This document shows, in pieces, positions 56,809 through 64,000 of a stretch of 64,000 nucleotides of DNA. The notes under the pieces are model-generated. The model did no database searches. It had not been told where the DNA came from and was given only the letters and a program-made list of their open reading frames with translations. The position numbers and the translations under genes are program-made. Origin of the DNA: Rebecca billardiae RCC1528 (Eukaryota > Haptophyta); contig OZ251234.1 of the NCBI GenBank assembly GCA_965240325.2, positions 434,001 to 498,000 of the forward strand, given 5' to 3'. How positions within the stretch are numbered: the stretch's first letter is position 1; each line of letters begins with the position of its first letter.

Positions 56809-58338
56809 TCAGGGCGCGGCCTGCGCTGCCTGGGCTGCCTGCGCCGGCGCGCGCCGCCCGCGCTGCCTCAGCCGGTGCGGCCGGCGGCCTCGGCGCTGCG
56901 ACAGCCCCTTCTCCGTCGCGCCGTACGCAAAGTCGTGCTCCGGACTCAGGCCGCCCTCGAGCAGGGGCGAGGGCGGCTCGGCGCCGTCCGCTGGCGCGTC
57001 CACGCCTCCGCGCAGCTCGCGGAAGCGGCGGATGTGCGCGACGACGGCGCGCTCGACCACGGCGTTCGCCCCGGCCGTCTCGCACCCCGCCGGCAGGCTC
57101 TGGTTGCACCGCGGCACGCGCAGCGACTCGTAGCTCCCCAGGCAGCGCCGGCCGGTCTCGAGCGCGATCGCGCGCGTGCAGAGCGTCTCACTGTCGTCCT
57201 TGCCGCACACGAACAGCGTGGGCACGCTCACGTTGGGCACGGTGGCGCCCGCGGGCGCGCCGTCGTTCGGGTCGCCGTCGAAGAGCATGCGCATCACCAC
57301 CGTGTCCGACGACGCGCCCGCGCCGATCAGCTGATCGACGCCCATCTTGGGCGGCAGCGGGAGCCACGCGCGCGCGGGCGGCGGCGCGGCGCTGCCGGCG
57401 GCGGCGGCGGCGGCGCTCGCGTAGAGGCCGCCGTTGGAGTACCAGTCGAGGGCGTGCTGGAACTGCGTGGCGGTGGCCCAGCCGCCGTAGTGCGGGTCGA
57501 TGGTCGGCGGCGCCTGCGTCACCAGCGCGGTGAAGAGGCTGTCGCCCGCCGCGGACGCCGCGCCCGGCTCGCTCAGCACGGTCAGCCTCTGCGCCGCCAC
57601 CTGCTGCGCGAGGTCCGCGGACGGGCCGTAGAGCGCGGGGCCGAGCGCGGCCGGGTGCGGCGCGGAGAGGGAGGTGAACGAGAGCACGCGCTCCGCCGCC
57701 CACTCCGCCGTGCCCAGCGCCACCCAGCACAGCGTCGCGCCGACGTCGTGGCCGATCAGGTGCAGGCGGCGCAGGCCGTGTGCGTCCGCGAGCGCGCGCA
57801 TGTCGTCGATCAGCAGCTCGGGCGCGTACGCGTCGGCGGCGGCGGGGCGCGCGCCGCGCGAGTAGCCGCGCATGTTGCACGCCAGCGCGCGCACGCCCAC
57901 CTCCTCCGCCAGCGCGACGAGCAGCCCGTCGTACACGTACGAGAACTCGGCAAAGCCGTGCACCAGCAGCACTCCCTCCTCGCGCGCCGCGCCCGTCAGG
58001 CCGCCGGGCGGCTCAGTGGCGCGGCAGTCGAAGGTGAGCTGGGGGTCGGTGCCGTTCGCGTCCTTGGGCTCCGGGCTGATGGTGATGAACGCGATCCGAT
58101 CGCCGAACACCTCCTCCTCGTGCGCGCTGAACTCGCCCCACGACAACCGCGGGTCGACCGGCGTCGCGTTCGCCGCGCCGCTCGCATTGGCGCTCACATT
58201 CTCGGCCACGGCGGCGTCGACGAGGCGCACGGGGCGCGGTCCGAGCGGCGCGTGCCCTCCGACAAGGCTCGCCACCACCACGCCTGCGACCACCAGCGCG
58301 CAAGACCCGCCTGCGACAGCGCGGCGGCGGCGCCACAT
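56809..58338 (-). CDS. Epoxide-hydrolase-like alpha/beta hydrolase, membrane-anchored
   Basis: 509 residues, ATG at 58336-58338. An N-terminal hydrophobic helix (GGSCALVVAGVVVASLVGG) after MWRRRR acts as signal or anchor. The alpha/beta core has the oxyanion turn HGF (127-129), NMRGYSRG, and the nucleophile elbow GHD198VGA; an Asp nucleophile points to the epoxide hydrolase/haloalkane dehalogenase branch. DGDPNDG and VSVPTLFVCGKDDSETL mark the later strands that carry the acid residue. The catalytic histidine is not obvious: no GHF-like motif near the C-terminus. Several Cys (CLGSYESLRVPRCNQSLPAGC) suggest an extracytosolic, disulfide-bonded form. The C-terminus ends in an AQAAQAAQAAP repeat. 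Convergent with the macroglobulin gene. Confidence 0.8.
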   Translation of the reverse strand: MWRRRRAVAGGSCALVVAGVVVASLVGGHAPLGPRPVRLVDAAVAENVSANASGAANATPVDPRLSWGEFSAHEEEVFGDRIAFITISPEPKDANGTDPQLTFDCRATEPPGGLTGAAREEGVLLVHGFAEFSYVYDGLLVALAEEVGVRALACNMRGYSRGARPAAADAYAPELLIDDMRALADAHGLRRLHLIGHDVGATLCWVALGTAEWAAERVLSFTSLSAPHPAALGPALYGPSADLAQQVAAQRLTVLSEPGAASAAGDSLFTALVTQAPPTIDPHYGGWATATQFQHALDWYSNGGLYASAAAAAAGSAAPPPARAWLPLPPKMGVDQLIGAGASSDTVVMRMLFDGDPNDGAPAGATVPNVSVPTLFVCGKDDSETLCTRAIALETGRRCLGSYESLRVPRCNQSLPAGCETAGANAVVERAVVAHIRRFRELRGGVDAPADGAEPPSPLLEGGLSPEHDFAYGATEKGLSQRRGRRPHRLRQRGRRAPAQAAQAAQAAP

Positions 58339-58858
58339 CGGGGCACACCGCTGTTCGGCGCCCGGCAGATATCTGGGGTGCCGCCGACAAATCCCTGACG
58401 GGCTCGTGGCCGCGGGATCGACGAAACCGCTGGGATCTTATGACCAAGTTTGCTCTCGATCTTGATTCTGTATTGGATCGCACAAAGCTCATCTTTGGTC
58501 TACGTACTCTGTCCTTATTGGATTACCTTAAATTCCCCTTTATAACGGGCTCCGGGTGATCAGACTGGCGGCCGAAGCCTCCAGCCCTACCCTGGCCAGC
58601 CCCCAACCAACCACCACCCTCACCCAACCTCAAACCACTGACCGATACACCGAGTGCCTTGACACCACTCCGCTGTGGACAGCCCGCCTCCAGAGGGGGC
58701 GGGGGTATGCCATTGCCGACAGCATACAAGCCCAACACTGTGGGGTGGTCCCAGGTACCAGCAGTGCACTGCCTTGCAATTCGAGATCATCGAGTTTGAG
58801 CCGAGTCGGCAGACTGGGCACCCCCTAGGGCGCCCCAGTGTGGGCAGAGGGCCAGCCA
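58339..58858. other. Intergenic plus probable 3' UTR of the LINE-like element
   Basis: 520 bp. From about 58440 the composition turns lower in GC and CCA-rich, like the adjacent retrotransposon ORF, so the 3' end of that element probably lies near 58440-58560. No poly(A) tail was recognised. Confidence 0.4.
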
Positions 58859-61645
58859 CTAGCCGATCCCTGCGCGGGGGAGGGGACGGAGGGGGCTGTC
58901 AGCGAGCCCAGTAGCTGGGCAGGGGTCTGGGCCACTGGTCCTGGCAGTGAGGCGCCTGTATTTCACTCGTGCTGCTATGGAGGCAGATGGTGTCATGTCA
59001 GACATGTGTGCGATATCGGGCATCAAGTCAGGGCGTGGGCCGCTGTAGGACGCAAGCAGAGTGGTGGCGATGGCTAATACGCCTGGGGAGGTGTCGTTTG
59101 CGCGCCTCTTTCTGCTGCTCTTTGCAGGGGGTTGCATACTTCGTTGCGCAGGCTGAGCCTGCCTGCCAGTTGGTGTTAGGATAGGCACATTTGCCTGGTG
59201 GGGTGGGCAGTGTCGTTTGGGCGGGGGGCTGTCTTGCTGAGCTTGACTAGGAGGAGGCAGCCTGCGCCTGGGGGCTGCCAGTGTCTTGGCAGAGCCAGCA
59301 GGTGGCTGTGTGGCCTGCTGTCCAGTGTCTGACTGTGTAATGCCGTTGTGAGCTCCGTGACCAGTGCGACTGCCCGCAGCAGGGTCTGCCTCAATCTCAG
59401 GGCCCCCATGTGTCAACACATTGTCCGACGGACGCACATCGCTGCGAGCCAGTGGGGTAACATATTGGAGCGGCCATGCCACAAGAGGTGTGGCAGGCTG
59501 CAGAGGCCACGCAATCACCATAGGGAGGGGGCGAGCACGCTGTAGGGGCCATGCCCGCAAGAGTAGCTGAGGGCGCACGTGGTGACCGCGCGCTATTGGC
59601 TGGTGCAGGTTGGCCTGCCCCGCGCCTGCCTGCCAGCCCTGGCCAGCCTGGGCAGGGGGTTGCTGCTGGATGACAGGTGGTCCCTGTAACTGATTATTCA
59701 TGGCAATCACCCCTCCTGGGCCTGCCTGTGCCTGTGGGGGCGGGGGCTGCCCCCCCTGGTCGTGCCCAGGCGGCGGCCGAAGCTCCCTGGCATGTCGGAG
59801 GAGACGCCCTGCCTTTGACAGCTGGGAGTCCACGTCCTTGCGGGCCTGCATGATGCCTAGCCCTGCCTTCAGTAAGGCCACGTGCATGGTCCTGCCGAGA
59901 TGCACGTTGCCCCCCACAGTGGTCTTCAGTGTGCTGGGCACCCTGCCCAAGAGGGCAGCCCCAGAGCACACATGTCGCGCCAAGTTCCATGCTGCAGCCT
60001 GTCCCTGCATGAAGGGCTCAATTATATGCGATATGCTTCTGGCAGCAGTCTCGCGGTAGGCATCGACCTCAGGGCACTCGGAGAAGAGGTGGTGTTCAGT
60101 ATCTGGCGCTGGATGTAGCAGTGGAGTATGATCACAGAGGGGGCAGGCATCGCTAAATGCAGCCCCAGACTGGAATCGCACAGATAACAACGTCGGGTCT
60201 CGCAGGGCAGCCGGCTGCAGGAACTCATATCCGTGGTGGAGTATGTAGTAGGCAGGCACAGTGCTGGCCTGCCAGGTCCGTAGGATGCCAGTGGAGGCCT
60301 CTGGCCACACGCCAGTCCATTCGCCCACCAAGTCACAGCTGGACTTGGTGGCTTGCAGGTGCGTTGCCCTTTGTGACAGCACACTGTCATACACAAGGGG
60401 CTTGATTCTGCCTGCCACTGGCTCTCCGTTGGCCAGCTGTACCAGCGCATGAGAACCCGCATTTGGGTGGCCACCTCTCTTGTGAGTCACACAGGGGGTT
60501 GTGGGGTCAGAGCAGCATAGCTTGGCCCCAGCATCGCTGCATGCGTTGAGCAGGGTTTTGGGGTTCATCCCTGCTTGGCGCAAAGCCGCCACACTGTGTT
60601 GGCTGACAGTGCAGTGATGGTCCCCCTGAGTGTGAGTGAGGCTGAGGTGTAGCGCTGCAGCATCGTCAGCAGAGTGCGCCTTGACATGCTCAAATGAAGT
60701 GGTGCTGCCATGCATCAAGCGGCGCCAGCCCACCAGGCTCATGACCCTGGCGATGTATGGTGCGTACGCGTGGTGCCCCTGCCGCAGCCGTCGGTCCCAG
60801 GGGTCGTTTTGCCACATTTCGGCGGCCTTTACCATTTCCTGCAGGTCAGTGCACACCAGCAGGTTGGCGGTGGGGTCTATCTGCACCAATGCATCGGTGA
60901 TGGCCATGAATTCGGCTGGGCCTGGTGCCTGGTGCCCCTCGAACTTGGAGCAATACACATGCACAGGGGCAGTGTAATTGTTGCCACTGAAGAAGGAAAA
61001 GGCACATGCAGCCTGTCCGTTCTCTGCATCGAATGAGCCGTCAGTGGCCACCATTAGCATGCCAGGTACAGGAAGTGCCGGCAGATGGCGGGGATTGGGT
61101 GGATCACAGATAGTGCGCTTGGCGACAGGCACGTGCCCCAGGTACCTGTAGTAGCTCTGGTCGGTCAGGACTGCCCTCAGCATATCCCTCACTGCCAGTA
61201 TCACCGCCGGGCGGGACCTATGTGGCAGTGAGGACAGCTCAGCATAGAACGCAGTGGAGACCATCTGTCTTGGTGGCTGCTGCATGAGCACACCTAGCAA
61301 CACGTGCTGGGTACCGTTCACCAGTGAGTGCTCGATCCGGCTGAGCATCTCTCCGTTCGCGTCAGGGAGGCCGCGTGGTGCCAAGCAGGGGAGGGCAGCT
61401 GCCCCTGGCATTGCTGCGAGTCTTGTATATGCCCTGTGGGTCCGGTTTGTGGCCAGCATCCCGAGACCGGGGGCCAGCTGCTGCATCAGCTTGCTGCCGA
61501 GGTTCACTTCGGATGGGAGCAGTGCCCACCCCATGCGTCGTACAGAATTTCTCCCGGTGACGATGGTGGAGGCAAATGTAGAGGCGCCGCGTACGCGCGC
61601 CCGCGCCGGGTGCTCGACTGATTGCAGGGCACCCATGGCTGCCAT
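58859..61645 (-). CDS. RNase H and zinc-finger part of a LINE-like retrotransposon (RT missing)
   Basis: 928 residues from an ATG at 61645, undamaged. Residues about 195-330 are RNase H with all four acidic positions: VATD202GSF, PAE245FM, VCTD267L, and AHSADD (327/328). Residues 501-524 form a zinc-binding CPLC...HHLFSEC motif of the kind found after RNase H in LINE ORF2. A long Pro/Gln-rich tail follows, with repeated AWPLQ units (RAWPLQRARP, IAWPLQPATP, VAWPLQYVTP). No reverse transcriptase lies upstream, so this appears to be a 5'-truncated insertion whose ATG may be fortuitous, or a domesticated RNase H gene. GC content is clearly lower than in the flanking genes, a sign of different origin. 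Confidence 0.75.
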   Translation of the reverse strand: MAAMGALQSVEHPARARVRGASTFASTIVTGRNSVRRMGWALLPSEVNLGSKLMQQLAPGLGMLATNRTHRAYTRLAAMPGAAALPCLAPRGLPDANGEMLSRIEHSLVNGTQHVLLGVLMQQPPRQMVSTAFYAELSSLPHRSRPAVILAVRDMLRAVLTDQSYYRYLGHVPVAKRTICDPPNPRHLPALPVPGMLMVATDGSFDAENGQAACAFSFFSGNNYTAPVHVYCSKFEGHQAPGPAEFMAITDALVQIDPTANLLVCTDLQEMVKAAEMWQNDPWDRRLRQGHHAYAPYIARVMSLVGWRRLMHGSTTSFEHVKAHSADDAAALHLSLTHTQGDHHCTVSQHSVAALRQAGMNPKTLLNACSDAGAKLCCSDPTTPCVTHKRGGHPNAGSHALVQLANGEPVAGRIKPLVYDSVLSQRATHLQATKSSCDLVGEWTGVWPEASTGILRTWQASTVPAYYILHHGYEFLQPAALRDPTLLSVRFQSGAAFSDACPLCDHTPLLHPAPDTEHHLFSECPEVDAYRETAARSISHIIEPFMQGQAAAWNLARHVCSGAALLGRVPSTLKTTVGGNVHLGRTMHVALLKAGLGIMQARKDVDSQLSKAGRLLRHARELRPPPGHDQGGQPPPPQAQAGPGGVIAMNNQLQGPPVIQQQPPAQAGQGWQAGAGQANLHQPIARGHHVRPQLLLRAWPLQRARPLPMVIAWPLQPATPLVAWPLQYVTPLARSDVRPSDNVLTHGGPEIEADPAAGSRTGHGAHNGITQSDTGQQATQPPAGSAKTLAAPRRRLPPPSQAQQDSPPPKRHCPPHQANVPILTPTGRQAQPAQRSMQPPAKSSRKRRANDTSPGVLAIATTLLASYSGPRPDLMPDIAHMSDMTPSASIAARVKYRRLTARTSGPDPCPATGLADSPLRPLPRAGIG
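59460..59575 (-). repeat. Degenerate tandem repeat coding AWPLQ units
   Basis: Several related units of 24-40 bp around GCATGGCCCCTACAG-type sequence (minus strand), giving the repeated AWPLQ peptides in the retrotransposon tail. Confidence 0.5.
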
Positions 61646-61853
61646 GGACGTGCGCGCACATAGCCCATCACATCAAACTCACCGGCACTCATCGACTATC
61701 AAGTAGCTTACATATTGTACCCGCGAAAGCTCGCCGGCGAGTGCGCGACAACCAGCAGCGCTAACGCCGACAACCGCCGGACCGCCGGTGCGACGCACTG
61801 AGCCGCTCTCACATCACTGCCAGGCGCCAGATCACACACAGCCCGGCGACAGC

Positions 61854-62873
61854 CTAGCTAAGGTCAGAGACTGTGCAGTTGCTCTCTTTGCCGGGGCGGA
61901 AGGTGTGGCCGTGCACCTTGGCGACGTAGTTGCTCTCTGCGTGCTCCCGGCGCAGGAGCGCCTCGTGCGCCGCGCTGCTGCAGCGCTCGGGTCTCCAGTC
62001 GTTGGCTGCGCTCACGAGCGTGCCGCACACCGCCTCGAGGGCCTGGTGCAGCTCGCGCTGCGCCGAGCCGGTGCGCAGGTCGAGCCGCGCCAGCACGGGC
62101 CGCGCCGCGGCCCCCGCCGAACGCGCGCCGCCGCCGCTGCCGTTCGCCGTGCGCGCCTCGTCGGGCGCTGATCCCGCCGGGGCCCACAGGCCGAGCCGGC
62201 GAGCGCGCGCCCAGCCTTTGCGCGTGAGCTCGATGGCGCAGTGCTCGGCGACCGGCATACTCCCCGGGTTGCGCACCCCGAGCGCGCGCAGCAGCTGCGT
62301 GGCCAGCGCATGCCGCTGCCAGAACGGAGCGGCCATGCTGTTCACACCGCTCACCATTCGGCCGTCGCACGCGCGCGCGAGCGGCGCGACGCACATGCGG
62401 AGCGGCGTGGAGTGCTGCAGGAAGAGCAGCCGCTGCTGGAACTCGGGCAGCGTGTCCGCCAGCTGCAGTGCGGCCAGCTGCCCTTCGTCGCCGCGCATCC
62501 GTACGACCCGCGCGCCGTGCGGCGCCGCGATCGAGCCCACGTCCCAGCCCGATGCGGAGTCGGCGACGACGACGCGTGCGCCGGGTGCGAACCGGCGAAT
62601 CGATGCGAGCGTCTGATTGAGTACCAGCGCGTTGTGCTCGTTGCAGATGTGCGCAGTCAGCAGGGCGGTCATGTTGGGTTGCGGCCGGCACGAGCGAGGC
62701 GCCGGCGTGCCAGGCGTCGCGGATCGCGCCGGCCTGCGAGGCGTCACGGATCGCGGCGTCGGGAGCATCTTGGACAAGGTGCGCGGCGGCTGCGGTGCCC
62801 TCTTCAGCTCAGCCGCCGTGATACACGCCGCGAGGATGGCGACGACGGCCGCGGGATGGCGACGACGCGTCAT
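61854..62873 (-). CDS. Putative glycosyltransferase-like type II membrane protein
   Basis: 339 residues from the ATG at 62873 (MTRRRHPAAVVAILAACITAAEL), a basic-then-hydrophobic start typical of a Golgi signal anchor; a frame extension to 62975 is less likely. After a Pro/Arg stem, residues about 68-150 read MTALLTAHICNEHNALVLNQTLASIRRFAPGARVVVADSAS, then RVVRMRGDEGQLAALQLADTLPEFQQRLLFLQHSTPL. These resemble the nucleotide-binding strands of GT-A enzymes, but no clear D-x-D motif was found (DSAS is the nearest). Several cysteines in the C-terminal half (CVAPLARAC, AVCGTL, ERCSSA, ESNCTVSDLS) fit a lumenal protein. The family is uncertain. Confidence 0.5.
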   Translation of the reverse strand: MTRRRHPAAVVAILAACITAAELKRAPQPPRTLSKMLPTPRSVTPRRPARSATPGTPAPRSCRPQPNMTALLTAHICNEHNALVLNQTLASIRRFAPGARVVVADSASGWDVGSIAAPHGARVVRMRGDEGQLAALQLADTLPEFQQRLLFLQHSTPLRMCVAPLARACDGRMVSGVNSMAAPFWQRHALATQLLRALGVRNPGSMPVAEHCAIELTRKGWARARRLGLWAPAGSAPDEARTANGSGGGARSAGAAARPVLARLDLRTGSAQRELHQALEAVCGTLVSAANDWRPERCSSAAHEALLRREHAESNYVAKVHGHTFRPGKESNCTVSDLS

Positions 62874-63235
62874 CGGTCCTGGCGGGGGAGGCCGGCCGCC
62901 ATCATCATCATGATGCTCGAGCGAATTGCGGAAATAAGCCGCCGCGCAGTGAATTTCTTTTTTTAGACAACGCACTGGCAGTCCGCACCTCCGTCACGCA
63001 GCGGGGCCCGGGGCCGGGGCCCAGTCGGACCACGGACAGCAGACGACGCCTGCGACAGACTGGTGCCGTGAAGGAGCCGGCGTGCCGCCAGGCGAGCTTC
63101 GGGCGTGATGGCGCGGCACTCGTGTGCGCCGTGTGAGCGCCGCGGCCAGTGCCAGGCCCAGGCGCCATCGTCCGTCCCTCTGCGAGCCCCGGCCGGACTC
63201 TGATGCCACGGGATGTGCCGCAGCCGGCAGCGGAC
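62874..63235. other. Intergenic between the glycosyltransferase-like and TIP41 genes
   Basis: 362 bp with no gene; includes the promoter of the minus-strand gene and the 3' UTR of TIP41. Confidence 0.4.
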
Positions 63236-64000
63236 TCAGTCGGCGCCGCCGCCCGTCGCCAGCGGCAGCTCGGCCGCGCGCCCGCTCACCGGGAGCTGCT
63301 CCACAAAGCGCGCGGTCACGCTGAGCGTCTCGGCGACGGGGTTAGGGTCGAGGTACGCCGTGGCCTCGGCGGGCAGCCCGCGCGCGCGCAGCGCCTCGAA
63401 CGTGTCCTCCCGCGCCGTGTACTCGAGCAGCACCGCGCGCGCGCCGAAGCGGTGGAAGAGGCGCGTGTCGTGCAGCCTCACCAGCAGCCCGTCCACGCGC
63501 AGCCAGAAGCGGAGGAGCACGAACCAGCAGCTCGGCATCACGCGCACGCGCGCGCTCAGCTGCGCGACGCCGTTGTCGTCGAGCTCCGACTCGAAGAGGT
63601 GCACCTCCTCGTTCCACAGGATCGGCTCCCGCCGGCGCAGCAGCTCGTAGTCGATGCCCTCGCCCGGCGCGGCGGGCTGCGGCCGGGCGCGAGACAGGCC
63701 GCCGCCGCCGCCGCCGTCCGCGCCGCCGCCATCCGCGCCGCCGCCGGAGCCCGCCCCCTCGCCGCACGCGTACGCGTAGGAGTACGAGCCCCTGTACGTG
63801 GTGGAGAAGGTCCAGTCGGAGGCCTCGACGGGCGAGGCGTCGACCTCGAGGTGCTCGATGTCCGCCGCGAGCCGGCTCAGCCGCTCGCTCCACGCGCCGG
63901 CGGCGGGCAGCTTGAGCGGCGACGGGTCAGGCGCGCGGCCGTCGGCGTGCGGCCGGCTGCCGTCTGGCGCGAGCACGGCGCCGCGCAGGGCGTCGAGGGC
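63236..64000 (-). CDS. TIP41-like protein (TOR pathway / PP2A regulator), 5' end cut off
   Basis: 255 codons are present; the frame stays open to the window edge (...ALDALRGAV...), so the N-terminus lies outside. The text follows TIP41/TIPRL closely: DWTFSTTYRGS, LLRRREPILWNEEVHLFESELDDNGVAQLSARVRVMPSCWFVLLRFWLRVDGLLVRLHDTRLFHRF, LLEYTAREDTFEAL. A Gly/Ala-rich insert (GGGADGGGADGGGG) between the TTYRGS block and the helix is not typical and is probably a loop. TIP41 binds the PP2A-type phosphatase catalytic subunit or TAP42 and modulates TOR signalling in the cytosol. Its C-terminal tail is short. With the CRIM-domain protein it is the second TOR-linked gene in the window, though 38 kb away. 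Confidence 0.88.
   Translation of the reverse strand, partial: ALDALRGAVLAPDGSRPHADGRAPDPSPLKLPAAGAWSERLSRLAADIEHLEVDASPVEASDWTFSTTYRGSYSYAYACGEGAGSGGGADGGGADGGGGGGLSRARPQPAAPGEGIDYELLRRREPILWNEEVHLFESELDDNGVAQLSARVRVMPSCWFVLLRFWLRVDGLLVRLHDTRLFHRFGARAVLLEYTAREDTFEALRARGLPAEATAYLDPNPVAETLSVTARFVEQLPVSGRAAELPLATGGGAD

Noticed and set aside
1-64000. tRNA, rRNA or CRISPR arrays
   Set aside because: No tRNA T-loop/acceptor pairing, conserved rRNA segment or regularly spaced repeat array was seen by eye; a covariance-model scan would be decisive for small RNAs.

Overview
The window is nuclear DNA of a GC-rich eukaryotic microalga. Evidence: genes lie singly on both strands, introns are short (97-147 bp) and GC-rich, one intron looks GC-AG, and there are mitochondrial (complex I NDUFS5-like), spliceosomal (U2A'), TOR-pathway (TIP41, SIN1-like CRIM), SLC44, MFS-sugar and GH16 genes plus N-termini resembling bipartite plastid-targeting signals. 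A haptophyte-type alga fits best, but no marker gene proves it; other secondary-plastid algae are possible.

Layout. 1-0.5 kb: 3' end of an unknown gene. 1-2.6 kb: a non-coding mobile element (family E, copy 1). 3.0-5.6 kb: a sugar kinase fused to a ribulose-phosphate 3-epimerase. 5.7-10.6 kb: a complete-looking tyrosine-recombinase retrotransposon (PAT/Ngaro type) with split direct repeats. 11.4-15.6 kb: a divergent pair, SLC44 choline-transporter-like protein and a three-exon GH16 glucanase. 15.6-19.4 kb: microsatellite-rich, no supportable gene. 19.5-27.1 kb: compact gene island (NDUFS5-like, a plastid-type membrane protein, U2A', an EF-hand-like membrane protein, a CRIM-domain protein, a metallophosphoesterase). 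27.2-28.6 kb: a 306-bp direct repeat pair. 29.0-33.5 kb: a divergent pair, MFS sugar transporter and a large unknown membrane protein. 33.8-39.7 kb: nested repeats (E copies 2 and 3, a foldback, tandem duplications). 40.6-42.9 kb: methyltransferase and F-box/ankyrin-like protein. 42.9-45.6 kb: an element with 877-bp inverted arms. 46.4-55.8 kb: one giant intronless alpha-2-macroglobulin-like gene. 56.8-64 kb: epoxide-hydrolase-like protein, the 3' half of a LINE-like retrotransposon ORF, a putative glycosyltransferase, and TIP41 running off the window.

How the parts relate. There are no operons. Four gene pairs are divergent with only 186-338 bp between start codons, suggesting shared promoters. 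About a quarter of the window is mobile or repeat-derived. The most notable items are the kinase-epimerase fusion (ribulose to xylulose-5-phosphate in one chain), the retrotransposon whose internal junction reproduces its circular form, the E family with a paralogous empty site, and the 877-bp inverted repeat. Many long GC-rich open frames opposite real genes are shadows and are omitted. Where an open frame begins with GTG, TTG or CTG the first in-frame ATG was used.
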